DNA of 64,000 nucleotides, taken from positions 62,001-126,000 of the forward strand of contig NZ_JANCTC010000004.1 in the NCBI RefSeq assembly GCF_024297145.1, written 5' to 3'. Source of the DNA: Mesorhizobium sp. LMG 17147. Its GTDB lineage: Bacteria; Pseudomonadota; Alphaproteobacteria; Rhizobiales; Rhizobiaceae. Shown here one piece after another: positions 34,344 to 42,194 of the stretch (its first letter is position 1; each line of letters begins with the position of its first letter). The position numbers and the translations under genes were made by a program. The notes under the pieces were generated by a model. That model saw nothing but the letters and a program-made list of their open reading frames with translations, made no database searches and was not told where the DNA came from.

Positions 34344-35459
34344 CTACGCTGCCTTGCCGTCCACCTTCAGCACGCCGCGCTTGATCTGGTCCTGCTCGAT
34401 CGATTCGAACAAAGCGCGGAAATTGCCCTCGCCAAAGCCTTCGTCGCCCTTCCTCTGGATGAACTCGAAGAAGATCGGGCCGATGACGGTTTTCGAAAAA
34501 ATCTGCAGCAGGATCTTGGTCGTGCCGCCATCGACCACGCCTTCGCCGTCGATCAGGATGCCGTGCTTTTTCATGCGCTCGATCGGCTCTTCATGGCCGT
34601 TCACGCGGGCAAAGGACATGTCGTAATAGGTCTCCGGCGGGCCTGGCATGAACTTCAGGCCGTTTTCGGCCAGCCTGTCGGTGGCGTCGTAAATGTTATC
34701 GGTGCCGACGGCGATGTGCTGGATGCCTTCGCCATTATACTTTTTCAGATATTCGGCGATCTGGCTGGTCTCGTCCTTGGACTCGTTCAGCGGGATGCGG
34801 ATCTTGCCGCAGGGCGAGGTGATGGCGCGGCTGACCAGGCCGGTGATCTTGCCGTCGATGTCGAAGAAATGGATCTGCTTGAAACCGAACAGGTCGCGGT
34901 AGAAATCCCACCATTTGTCCATCTGGCCGCGATAGACATTGTGGGTGAGGTGGTCGAGATAATAGAAGCCGACGCCTCCCGGCCTGGGATCGCGCTCGCC
35001 CAGCCAGTCGAACTCGGCGTCATAGGCCGAGCCCTTCTCGCCGTAGATTTCGATGAAATAGAGCAGCGATCCGCCGATACCGACGATCGCCGGCACATCG
35101 AGCGTCTTGTCGTTGCCTTCATAGGGCGTCGCGCCCCTGGCCACCGCGTGATCGAAGGCATGCCTGGCATCGACCACCCGCCACGCCATCGAGGCGGCGC
35201 AAGGGCCGTGCTTGTCGACGAATTTCATGGCATGCGAGCCGGGTTCGGCATTGACGACATAATTGATGTCGCCCTGCCGCCAGACGGTGATGTTCTTGCT
35301 GCGATGCTTGGCCACCGGCACATAGCCCATACGGGTGAAAAGCTCGGCGAGCTTTCCCGGCTCGGAATGCGCGAATTCGACGAATTCGAAGCCGTCGGTA
35401 CCGGCGGGATTGGTTTTGCTGATCTTGGCGGGCGGTGCGTCGTGCGGAAAGGGACCCAT
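34344..35459 (-). CDS. hppD: 4-hydroxyphenylpyruvate dioxygenase
   Basis: 371 residues from ATG 35459, chosen because GGAGGA lies 8 bases upstream; a start 13 codons earlier is weaker. The iron ligands are H in LDHLTHNVYRGQ (about 168-179), H in EGIQHIAVGT (about 255) and E in IFFEFIQRKGDEGFGEGNF (about 335), and the C-terminal helix follows. The enzyme makes homogentisate from 4-hydroxyphenylpyruvate, feeding hmgA at 29532. It is divergent from the Lrp-type regulator at 35599, which probably controls it. Confidence 0.96.
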   Translation of the reverse strand: MGPFPHDAPPAKISKTNPAGTDGFEFVEFAHSEPGKLAELFTRMGYVPVAKHRSKNITVWRQGDINYVVNAEPGSHAMKFVDKHGPCAASMAWRVVDARHAFDHAVARGATPYEGNDKTLDVPAIVGIGGSLLYFIEIYGEKGSAYDAEFDWLGERDPRPGGVGFYYLDHLTHNVYRGQMDKWWDFYRDLFGFKQIHFFDIDGKITGLVSRAITSPCGKIRIPLNESKDETSQIAEYLKKYNGEGIQHIAVGTDNIYDATDRLAENGLKFMPGPPETYYDMSFARVNGHEEPIERMKKHGILIDGEGVVDGGTTKILLQIFSKTVIGPIFFEFIQRKGDEGFGEGNFRALFESIEQDQIKRGVLKVDGKAA

Positions 35460-35598
35460 GGCAATGTCCTCCAAAGCTGTTTGGCCTGGAAAGGCCATCT
35501 TAACCTAACGATAGCAAGGACGCAGTGCATGGTGCTTGCATTCAAACGCTTGAAATGATCAGGTAATGCGTGAATTGTGCATGTATGGAGAGAAACCC

Positions 35599-36066
35599 AT
35601 GGATGAGGCGCGCATCGACCAGTTTGACCGCAAGATAATGGCTCTGCTGCAGGGCGATGCACGGCTGACCAACAACGATCTGTCAGAACGGGTGAACCTG
35701 TCGGCGTCGCAATGCTCGCGGCGTCGCCAGCGGCTGGAGGAGGACGGCTACATCAAGGGCTACCGGGCGGTGCTCGACCGCGACAAGCTCGGTTTTTCCC
35801 TTGTGAACGTCATCTCGGTGACGCTCGCCACTCACAACCGCGACAATGCGCGGCGTTTCGGCGAATTGGTGGCGCGGCTGCCGCAGGTGCAGGAAGCGCA
35901 TGCGCTGACCGGCGAGATGGATTATATATTGAAAGTGGTGACGCCCGATCTGAAGTCGCTGTCGGAATTCGTCAACAGCGTGCTGCTGCCGCACGAATCC
36001 GTGCAGCATGTGAAGACGGCGATCGTGCTGGAGACGCTGAAGGAAACCGGCGCGCTGCCGATTTGA
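35599..36066 (+). CDS. Lrp/AsnC family transcriptional regulator
   Basis: 155 residues from ATG 35599 (GGAGA 7 bases upstream); in-frame ATGs further upstream lack a site. The DNA-binding part is QFDRKIMALLQGDARLTNNDLSERVNLSASQCSRRRQRLEEDGYIKGYRAVLD, and the C-terminal RAM domain (FVNSVLLPHESVQHVKTAIVLETLKE) senses an amino acid. It is divergent from hppD by 139 bases, so tyrosine, phenylalanine or a related keto acid is a likely ligand. This arrangement is common in rhizobia. Confidence 0.9.
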   Translation: MDEARIDQFDRKIMALLQGDARLTNNDLSERVNLSASQCSRRRQRLEEDGYIKGYRAVLDRDKLGFSLVNVISVTLATHNRDNARRFGELVARLPQVQEAHALTGEMDYILKVVTPDLKSLSEFVNSVLLPHESVQHVKTAIVLETLKETGALPI

Positions 36067-36079
36067 GGGGCGCGAACGT

Positions 36080-36418
36080 TCACCCCTTCGACTGCTGGAT
36101 CAGCCCATAAAGATTGGTGCAGCGGGCGCCGGACCGGCAGTAGGCGAAGACCGGGCCTTCGAGTTCCTCAAGCGCCTCGGCCTGGTCCTCGACATTCTCG
36201 GCCGTGATCTGGCCGCTGATAACGGGGATGTAGCGGAAGGCGAGCCCGGCGCCCTCGACCGCCGCTTTGACAGTGTCGGCCGATGGCTGGCCGGGCTGCT
36301 CATCGTCCGGCCGGTTGCAGATCACACTTTTGAAGCCGGCGGCCTTGATGGTCGCGACGTCCTCGGGCTGGATCTGGCCCGAGACCGAATAGTCCTCGCT
36401 GATCTGACGGTATTCCAT
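36080..36418 (-). CDS. TIGR01244 family (DUF442) phosphatase/sulfurtransferase-like protein
   Basis: 112 residues of the beta-lactamase-hydrolase-like family. The sequence shows SVSGQIQPEDVATIKAAGFKSVICNRPDDEQPGQP, a fold of the dual-specificity phosphatase type, and the active-site signature YCRSGARC (C-x5-R) at about 93-100. Members act as phosphatases or sulfide-related transferases and are often fused to or near persulfide dioxygenases. No partner is adjacent here. It is convergent to the Lrp gene 14 bases away. Confidence 0.83.
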   Translation of the reverse strand: MEYRQISEDYSVSGQIQPEDVATIKAAGFKSVICNRPDDEQPGQPSADTVKAAVEGAGLAFRYIPVISGQITAENVEDQAEALEELEGPVFAYCRSGARCTNLYGLIQQSKG

Positions 36419-36527
36419 GGCGGTGTCCTCGCAATCTGGTTAGCGGCAGTCTTGCCACTCCCTGACCCGGTCGGCAATCCACGCGAAAAGAAATCCATCC
36501 GCGCAGATAGAGATTTCGATGCCGGAA

Positions 36528-36586
36528 ATCCAGCCGGGCTAACGCGGTACATCGCCAGGACGCATCATGCGCCAGCCCGGCTGGAT
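36528..36586. terminator. Stem-loop downstream of the zinc-uptake genes
   Basis: Perfect 13-bp inverted arms (36528-36540 with 36574-36586) enclose 33 bases, starting 18 bases past the stop of the solute-binding gene at 36604. There is no T tract, so a simple Rho-independent terminator is uncertain; it may protect the messenger end. Confidence 0.45.
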
Positions 36587-36603
36587 GAACCAGATCGGTC
36601 GGC

Positions 36604-37545
36604 TCAGCTGCCGAGGATCGCGCCTTTGATCTGGGCGATGTTGTTGTGCATCAGGTCGACATAGGTGCCGGCCGGGCCGTCGGGCTGCGACAGCGCATCG
36701 GAATAGAGTGTGCCGCCCACTTTGATGCCGGTCTCGCTGGCGATCTGCTCGATCAGCCGCGGATTGGTGATGTTCTCGACGAAGATCGCCGCCGCCTTGT
36801 CCTGCTTCACCTGGCTGACCAGCTTGGCCACGTCGGCGGCGGAAGGCTCCGACTCGGTCGACACGCCTTCCGGGGCCAGGAAGGTCAAGCCATAGGCCTT
36901 CTCGAAATAGCCGAAGGCATCATGCGAGGTGATGACGACGCGCTTCTCTTGCGGGATCGACTGGATCGCCGCCTGCACTTCGCCCTCGAGCGTATCGAGC
37001 TTTTGCGTATAGGCGGCTGCATTGGCCTTGTAGCTGTCGCAACCCGCAGCGTCGGCCGTGCAAAAGGCGTCGGCGATGTTCTTCACATAGATCTTGGCGT
37101 TGGCGATTGACTGGAAGGCGTGCGGATCGGTGACCGTCTTGCCGCCGTCGGTTTCCGCGCCTTCGGCGGCGTCGGCCTCGGCGAATTCGGGTTTGAAATT
37201 GATCGGCGTGACCCCCTTGGTCAGCACGGCAATCGAAGCGTTGGTAGCGCTGGCGTCGACCAGGCGCTGCAGAAAACCTTCGAAATGCAGGCCGTTGACC
37301 AGCACGATGTCGGCCTTGGCCATGGCCACCGCATCGGCGGGGCTCGGCTCGTAGACGTGGGCGTCGCCGTCCGGCCCGACGATGGTGGTCAGATCGATGC
37401 GGTCGCCGCCGACATTCTTGGCGAAATCGGCGATGATCGTGAAGCTGGCGACCACTTTCAACGGCTCAGCAAAGGCCGACGAAGCGCCAAGGGCGGTTAA
37501 TGTTATAACGCTCACGGCCAACGCGGCGCGGATCGATTTCAGCAT
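36604..37545 (-). CDS. Zinc-type ABC transporter substrate-binding protein (ZnuA/AztC-like)
   Basis: 313 residues from ATG 37545, starting with a signal peptide (MLKSIRAALAVSVITL then TALGASSAFA). The periplasmic protein binds a metal for import. Candidate metal ligands are His in DGDAHVYEP, His in TDPHAFQS and His in ITSHDAFGYF, with an Asp in YSDALS; this matches cluster A-I zinc/manganese binding proteins. The charged loop usually rich in His is here acidic (EFAEADAAEGAETDGG), so it resembles AztC more than ZnuA. The unit is led by the ATPase and permease genes and a Zur-like box, favouring zinc. Confidence 0.88.
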   Translation of the reverse strand: MLKSIRAALAVSVITLTALGASSAFAEPLKVVASFTIIADFAKNVGGDRIDLTTIVGPDGDAHVYEPSPADAVAMAKADIVLVNGLHFEGFLQRLVDASATNASIAVLTKGVTPINFKPEFAEADAAEGAETDGGKTVTDPHAFQSIANAKIYVKNIADAFCTADAAGCDSYKANAAAYTQKLDTLEGEVQAAIQSIPQEKRVVITSHDAFGYFEKAYGLTFLAPEGVSTESEPSAADVAKLVSQVKQDKAAAIFVENITNPRLIEQIASETGIKVGGTLYSDALSQPDGPAGTYVDLMHNNIAQIKGAILGS

Positions 37546-37567
37546 GGACAGTTTCTCCTTGTTGGGA

Positions 37568-38443
37568 TCAGGCAGTTCTGTGGCGGTGATGGACGATGCG
37601 GGCGCGCAGGATGCCGCGCGTGCCGAACAGGATCGAGGCGAAATAGACGACGCCGGCGGACAGGATGATGGCCGGGCCGGAGGGCAGTGACGCATGGTAG
37701 GACAACAGCAGCCCGGCAATGCAGGAGGCAAAGCCGATCACTGTGGCCAACACGCACATCGGCTCGACGCGCGACGTCCAAAAGCGGGCCGCCGCCGCCG
37801 GCAGCATCATCAGCCCGACCGACAGCAAGGTGCCGAGCGCCTGGAAACCACCGACGAGATTGAGCACGACGAGGCCGAGAAAGATGAAATGTACCGGGCT
37901 GCCCATCCGGCTGACCGAGCGCAGGAACAAAGGGTCGAGGCATTCCGCGACCAGCGCCCGCCAGAAGATGGCGAGGCTGGCCAGCGTCACCACGACGATG
38001 CCGCCGATCAGCGTCAGCGCCTCGTTGTTGAGCGCCAATACGGTGCCGAACAGCACATGCATGAGATCGACGCTGGAACCGCGGATCGACACCATAAGCA
38101 CGCCGATGGCCAGCGAAATCAGATAGAAGGCCGCCATCGAGGCGTCCTCGCGCTGAATGGTGAAGCGCGAGACGGCGCCGGCGCCGAGCGCCACGATGAT
38201 ACCGGCGATCAGTCCGCCGATAGTCATCGGCAGGATTTCCAGGCCATAAAACAGGAAGCCGGCGGCGGCACCCGGCAGGATGGCATGCGCCATGGCGTCG
38301 CCGGACAGGCTCATGCGCCGTAGCATCAGGAACACGCCGACCGGGCAGGCGCCGAGCGACAGCATCATTGAACCGGCGAGCGCCCGCTGCATGAAGGCGT
38401 AGTCGGCGAACGGAGCGACGAACAGACCGTAGAGCACGTCCAT
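37568..38443 (-). CDS. Zinc-type ABC transporter permease (ZnuB-like)
   Basis: 291 residues with eight to nine hydrophobic segments, from ATG 38443, which overlaps the ATPase stop (TGATG). The ABC-3 pattern is visible in LRRMSLSGDAMAHAILPGAAAGFLF, AGIIVALGAGAVSRFTIQ, GSSVDLMHVLFGTVLAL and a C-terminal ASILFGTRGILRARIVHHRH. It should form the membrane channel of the importer with the ATPase and the binding protein. The stop lies 22 bases before the start of the binding-protein gene, so the three genes are one operon. Confidence 0.9.
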   Translation of the reverse strand: MDVLYGLFVAPFADYAFMQRALAGSMMLSLGACPVGVFLMLRRMSLSGDAMAHAILPGAAAGFLFYGLEILPMTIGGLIAGIIVALGAGAVSRFTIQREDASMAAFYLISLAIGVLMVSIRGSSVDLMHVLFGTVLALNNEALTLIGGIVVVTLASLAIFWRALVAECLDPLFLRSVSRMGSPVHFIFLGLVVLNLVGGFQALGTLLSVGLMMLPAAAARFWTSRVEPMCVLATVIGFASCIAGLLLSYHASLPSGPAIILSAGVVYFASILFGTRGILRARIVHHRHRTA

Positions 38444-39255
38444 CACGCCGCCCTCGGCCCGGGGCCGTGATGATGGTCATGGTCATGGCCGTGTTCGTGG
38501 CCACTGTGCTGGTGATCATGCTCGCTGGGCTCACACCATGGCGCGTTGTCCTCCCAGGCCTCGTGGAAGCGGCGCGCACGCAACAAATTCTCCGGCCGCA
38601 GCGTCTCCCTGGTCTCTCCCCAGGCGATCGGCTGGCGCGCCAGCAGCAGTGTTTCGGGGAAATTCTGCCGCACCAGATCGAGATCGTGGACCACAACCAT
38701 GATCGTGCGTTCCTCGCCGTGCCAGCGCTTGATCAGCGCGATCAGGTCACCGACCGTCTTGGCATCGACGGCGTTGAACGGCTCGTCGAGCAGGATGAGC
38801 TCGGCATCCTGCAACAGCACGCGGGCAAACAGCGTGCGCTGCAGCTGGCCGCCCGACAACGTGTCGATCGGGCGCTTCTCGAAACCGCCGAGGCCGACGG
38901 CCATCAGCGCCTTGCTGACTGAGTCGCGATCTTCCCTCGTATAACGGCCGAGCATGCCGCGCCGCGGCCACAGGCCAAGTGAAACCAGGTCGACGACACG
39001 GGCCGGAAAGGAGCGGTCGAGCTCCGATTGCTGCGGAAGATAGGCGGCGCGCACGCCGGGCGCCCGGATCACCGCGCCGGCCATCGGCTTCAGTACGCCG
39101 ACGATGCCCTTCATCAGCGTCGATTTGCCGGAGCCGTTGGCGCCGACGACCGCCGTCAGCGATCCCTTGCGGATCGTACCATTGAGGTGGTGGACCGCAG
39201 GGTGGCTGTTGTAGCCCAGCGTCAGGTCGCGGAAGGTCAGGCAGGTTTGGCTCAT
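38443..39255 (-). CDS. Zinc-type ABC transporter ATPase (ZnuC-like) with His-rich tail
   Basis: 270 residues from ATG 39255 (an ATG four codons earlier is the alternative). Walker A is GANGSGKST, the signature LSGGQLQRTLFARVLL, Walker B LILLDEPF and the switch histidine in VVVHDLDLV. The C-terminal end, EHDHQHSGHEHGHDHDHHHG, is a histidine run that can bind several metal ions; it is extra to the standard ATPase. It opens the operon of three genes and lies 49 bases behind a Zur-like palindrome. Zinc is therefore the likely substrate. Confidence 0.92.
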   Translation of the reverse strand: MSQTCLTFRDLTLGYNSHPAVHHLNGTIRKGSLTAVVGANGSGKSTLMKGIVGVLKPMAGAVIRAPGVRAAYLPQQSELDRSFPARVVDLVSLGLWPRRGMLGRYTREDRDSVSKALMAVGLGGFEKRPIDTLSGGQLQRTLFARVLLQDAELILLDEPFNAVDAKTVGDLIALIKRWHGEERTIMVVVHDLDLVRQNFPETLLLARQPIAWGETRETLRPENLLRARRFHEAWEDNAPWCEPSEHDHQHSGHEHGHDHDHHHGPGPRAA

Positions 39256-39303
39256 GTGACGATCCATGGGGCGACGATCGGTGCTGCAGGGGCGGATTCG
39301 ATA

Positions 39304-39318
39304 TGTGATGTTATTACA
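39304..39318. promoter_or_regulatory. Zur-like operator
   Basis: The 15-base TGTGATGTTATTACA matches the alphaproteobacterial Zur shape TGTnATnnTATnACA at every fixed position. It lies 49 bases upstream of the ATPase gene (minus strand) and 150 bases before ridA. Zinc repression of the importer follows by inference. Confidence 0.6.
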
Positions 39319-39467
39319 TTAGTCAACAAGCCAATCGGGCGGAATTGCGGCCGGGCCGTCATGTTGTGTGCTTTGGCTTGGCTCAAGAAGTTCCGCTCGA
39401 GCGGCCTTGCTCCCGGCGAACCCGGCCCCTAAACAGGCGCAGCTGACAAGAGGAGAAGGAATATCCA

Positions 39468-39812
39468 ATGAGCATTCGTCGCATCGATATAGGCCCGCGC
39501 ATGAGCCAGATCGTCATCCACGGCAACACCGTCTATCTGGCCGGTCAGGTCGGCAAGCCGGGCGGAAACGTCGGTGCCCAGACCAGGGACATTCTGGCGG
39601 CGATCGACGAATTGCTGGCCAAGGCCGGCACCGACAAAACCAAGATCCTGCAGGCGATCATCTGGCTGGCCGACATGAGCACCTTTGCCGAGATGAACGC
39701 GGAATGGGACAAATGGGTGCCGCAGGGCAACACGCCGGCCCGCGCCACCGGCGAAGCGAAACTTGCCGGACCGGAATATCTGGTCGAGATCATTGTTACC
39801 GCGGCGATTTGA
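39468..39812 (+). CDS. RidA family reactive-intermediate deaminase-like protein
   Basis: 114 residues of the YjgF/YER057c/UK114 family. It carries HGNTVYLAGQVGKPGGNVGAQTRDILAAIDELLAKAGTDK and a C-terminal ARATGEAKLAGPEYLVEIIVTA. RidA proteins remove reactive enamines and imines from PLP enzymes and form trimers; the usual catalytic arginine (R in a C-terminal R-x-x-V motif) is not obvious: the region has P-A-R-A-T-G-E-A-K. It lies alone between the Zur box and a long inverted repeat, and is probably independent of the metal operon. Confidence 0.85.
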   Translation: MSIRRIDIGPRMSQIVIHGNTVYLAGQVGKPGGNVGAQTRDILAAIDELLAKAGTDKTKILQAIIWLADMSTFAEMNAEWDKWVPQGNTPARATGEAKLAGPEYLVEIIVTAAI

Positions 39813-39823
39813 GAATGCGGCTC

Positions 39824-39983
39824 TAACCCTCCCCCTCGAGGGGAGGGTCGGCGAGTAGTCGAAGCGAAGCGGAGACTGCGAGACGGGGTGGGGTCGGCGA
39901 GGTTGCTCCGACCCCACCCCGCGTCACAAAATGCCGCCGCGCGGCAATTTGCTCCGCGACCCTCCCCTCAAGGGGGAGGGTTA
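39824..39983. repeat. Long inverted intergenic repeat, type 1
   Basis: A 27-base arm (39824-39850) is the inverse of 39957-39983 with one mismatch. A second nested pair (about 39882-39897 with 39908-39925) sits inside, so the whole can fold as a long cruciform. It fills the gap between ridA and the convergent hutC and may terminate both. No similar element is seen elsewhere in the window. Confidence 0.75.
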
Positions 39984-39988
39984 GGAGC

Positions 39989-40750
39989 TCACCCCTGCGA
40001 CGGCGTGAACCGCGCCACCAGCGTGTGGTTCTCTGCCGCATAGGTGAACCGGACATGGGTGACGGGGTGCTCGGCGCTCCATGTCCGCCGCTCGATCACC
40101 AGGCACGGCGCGCCGGTCTCGATGTCGAGCGCCGCCGCGATGTGCTTTTCGGCGGCAACCGCGCGGATGCGATGCTCGGCGGCACTCCACGGCACGCGCC
40201 CGATCAGCCACGGACCGGGCGCGGTCTCGAAAAACGCCTCTTCGGCGGCTTCCGGCACGGCAGCCAGGTTGATCAGCCGCTGCTCGTGGGCAAACGGCCG
40301 CTTGCCGGCGAAATGCAGGCATTCCAGTGCCAGCACCGGCCCGGCGACGTCGAGTTCCAACAGGGCGCGGTCGTCGGCGCTGCTGCGCCTTCTGCTTCGC
40401 GCCATGCGCTCATAGCGGTAGGGTAGGCCAAGTGCCTCGACCTCGATCCGGATGTCGTGGATTTCGAGAACGGCCGCCTGCGATTGCGGCCGGCGGACAA
40501 AGCTGCCCGAACGACGCCGGCGCTCGATCAGCCCGGCCTTGGCCAGTTGCGACAGCGCCTTGTTCACTGTCATGCGCGAACAATTGTATTCGGCCGTCAG
40601 TTCATGCTCGAACGGAATGCGGTGGCCGGGCGCCCAGGCACCCGACAGGATCCGTTCGCTGATGTCCGACAGGATGCGCTGGTGCAGCGAAAGAACCTCG
40701 CCGCCGTCCGCGCTTCCAGAATCCGCGCTTGTTGTCGCGATCATGCTCAT
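39989..40750 (-). CDS. hutC: Histidine utilization repressor (GntR family)
   Basis: 253 residues. The GntR winged helix is LHQRILSDISERILSGAWAPGHRIPFEHELTAEYNCSRMTVNKALSQLAKAGLIERRRRSGSFV at about 21-85, followed by a UTRA ligand domain (ALECLHFAGKRPFAHEQRLINL, VIERRTWSAEHPVTHVRFTYA). HutC binds urocanate, the hut inducer. It overlaps hutF by four bases (ATGA), so the two are co-translated. A palindrome at 42156-42169 is its probable target and would control both hut directions. Confidence 0.94.
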   Translation of the reverse strand: MSMIATTSADSGSADGGEVLSLHQRILSDISERILSGAWAPGHRIPFEHELTAEYNCSRMTVNKALSQLAKAGLIERRRRSGSFVRRPQSQAAVLEIHDIRIEVEALGLPYRYERMARSRRRSSADDRALLELDVAGPVLALECLHFAGKRPFAHEQRLINLAAVPEAAEEAFFETAPGPWLIGRVPWSAAEHRIRAVAAEKHIAAALDIETGAPCLVIERRTWSAEHPVTHVRFTYAAENHTLVARFTPSQG

Positions 40751-42099
40751 GCCGAAAGCGCCGTCATCACCTTGCGGAACCGCTCAGCGATAGCATCGCG
40801 CTTGGCATGCATACCGCCGCTGACCAGTTTCCTGCCATGCACCCAGACGCAATCGATCTTGGTGCCGTTGGCAAAAATCCAGGCGTCAAGGATTGCATCG
40901 CCCGTCTTGCCGGCCAGCGATGGATGCTTGCCGTCGAGCGAGACGAAATCGGCCGGGGCACCTGCTGCGATCTGCGAGGGGCCGGCGCCCAGCGCGGCAC
41001 TGCCACCATCGAGCGCTTCGTCGAACAAAGCACGGCCGGTCGAGCCGCCGGCGACGGCCAGCACGTTGCGGGCGCGGTGGGCGAGGCGCTGCGAATATTC
41101 GAGCTGCCGCAACTCGTCAGGCAGGCCGATCAGGACGTTTGAATCCGAGCCGATGCCAAAGCGGCCGCCATGCTGCATGAACAAGGACGCGGCAAAGGTG
41201 CCGTCGCCGAGATTGGCCTCGGTGATCGGACAAAGGCCGGCAACGGCGCCGCTTTTCGCCATTTGCACCGTCTCTGTGTCGGTCATGTGGGTGGCGTGGA
41301 TGAGACACCAGCGCCGGTCGACCTTGGCATTGGCAAGCAGCCACTCGACCGGCCGCGCCCCGGACCAGGCAAGGCAGTCCTCGACCTCCTTCATCTGCTC
41401 GGCGAGGTGGATGTGGATGGGCCCCTCCGGCGCCATCACCGTGATGTTTTCCAGTTCCTCCGGTGTCACGGCACGCAGGCTGTGCGGTGCGACGCCGACA
41501 ACGCCTTGATTCAAGCTGCGAACGGATTCGCGGCATTTCTCAACAAGCCGCGAGAACTGGTTCACATTGTTGATGAACCGCCGCTGGCCTTCATTTGGCG
41601 CAGCGCCGCCGAAAGAGGAATGCGCGTAGAACACCGGCAACAGCGTCAGCCCGATGCCCGTCTCGGACGCTGCGGCAATGATGCGCTCCGCCATCTCGGC
41701 GATGTTGGCATAGGGCCGGCCGTCGCGGTCGTGGTGTAAATAGTGAAACTCGCCGACGCGCGAGAACCCGGCCTCCAGCATCTCGACATAGAGCTGGGCC
41801 GCGACCGCCTCAACCTGGTCCGGCGTCATCGACAGCGCGAAACGGTACATCACCTCGCGCCAGCTCCAGAAACTGTCGGCGGAAGGCCCGCGCAATTCAG
41901 CAAGCCCGGCCATGCCGCGCTGGAAGGCGTGGCTGTGCAGGTTCGGCATGCCGGACAGAAGGATGGCCTGGCGCTCGTCGCCAGGCAGGAGCGAGGTATT
42001 CGCCTCGACCGCGGCGATCCTGCCGTCGGAGATGACGATCCGCACATTGCTGTGCCAGCCGTCGGGCAGAAGTGCCTGTTCCGCGAAGATTGCCGTCAC
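40747..42099 (-). CDS. hutF: Formimidoylglutamate deiminase
   Basis: About 450 residues from GTG 42099, chosen because GGAG lies 6-9 bases upstream; an ATG at 42126 is the longer alternative. The enzyme converts N-formimino-glutamate to N-formylglutamate, so HutG can finish. It belongs to the amidohydrolase fold: metal ligands in MPNLHSHAFQRGM (about 76-88), HYLHHDRD, HIHLAEQMKEVE and HATHMTD. Its presence with HutG defines the five-step histidine pathway that releases formate and ammonia rather than formamide. It is divergent from hutI with the operator between. Confidence 0.94.
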   Translation of the reverse strand: MTAIFAEQALLPDGWHSNVRIVISDGRIAAVEANTSLLPGDERQAILLSGMPNLHSHAFQRGMAGLAELRGPSADSFWSWREVMYRFALSMTPDQVEAVAAQLYVEMLEAGFSRVGEFHYLHHDRDGRPYANIAEMAERIIAAASETGIGLTLLPVFYAHSSFGGAAPNEGQRRFINNVNQFSRLVEKCRESVRSLNQGVVGVAPHSLRAVTPEELENITVMAPEGPIHIHLAEQMKEVEDCLAWSGARPVEWLLANAKVDRRWCLIHATHMTDTETVQMAKSGAVAGLCPITEANLGDGTFAASLFMQHGGRFGIGSDSNVLIGLPDELRQLEYSQRLAHRARNVLAVAGGSTGRALFDEALDGGSAALGAGPSQIAAGAPADFVSLDGKHPSLAGKTGDAILDAWIFANGTKIDCVWVHGRKLVSGGMHAKRDAIAERFRKVMTALSA

Positions 42100-42155
42100 G
42101 TTTTTCTCCAAATCCCGGTCTGCCATGCGATGATAGTGCTTGCAGTGCCTTTTGA

Positions 42156-42169
42156 TATGTATATACATA
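42156..42169. promoter_or_regulatory. HutC-type operator
   Basis: A perfect 14-base palindrome TATGTATATACATA lies between hutF (minus) and hutI (plus), about 57 and 26 bases from the starts. AT-rich TGTATA palindromes are known HutC targets. It probably lets HutC repress both divergent operons. Confidence 0.7.
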
Positions 42170-42194
42170 ATCGTCACCGATTGAAACGGAAAAG

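Noticed and set aside
42126-42126. ATG at 42126 as the start of hutF
   Set aside because: The GTG at 42099 has a good GGAG site and gives the usual HutF N-terminus; the ATG would add nine unrelated residues.
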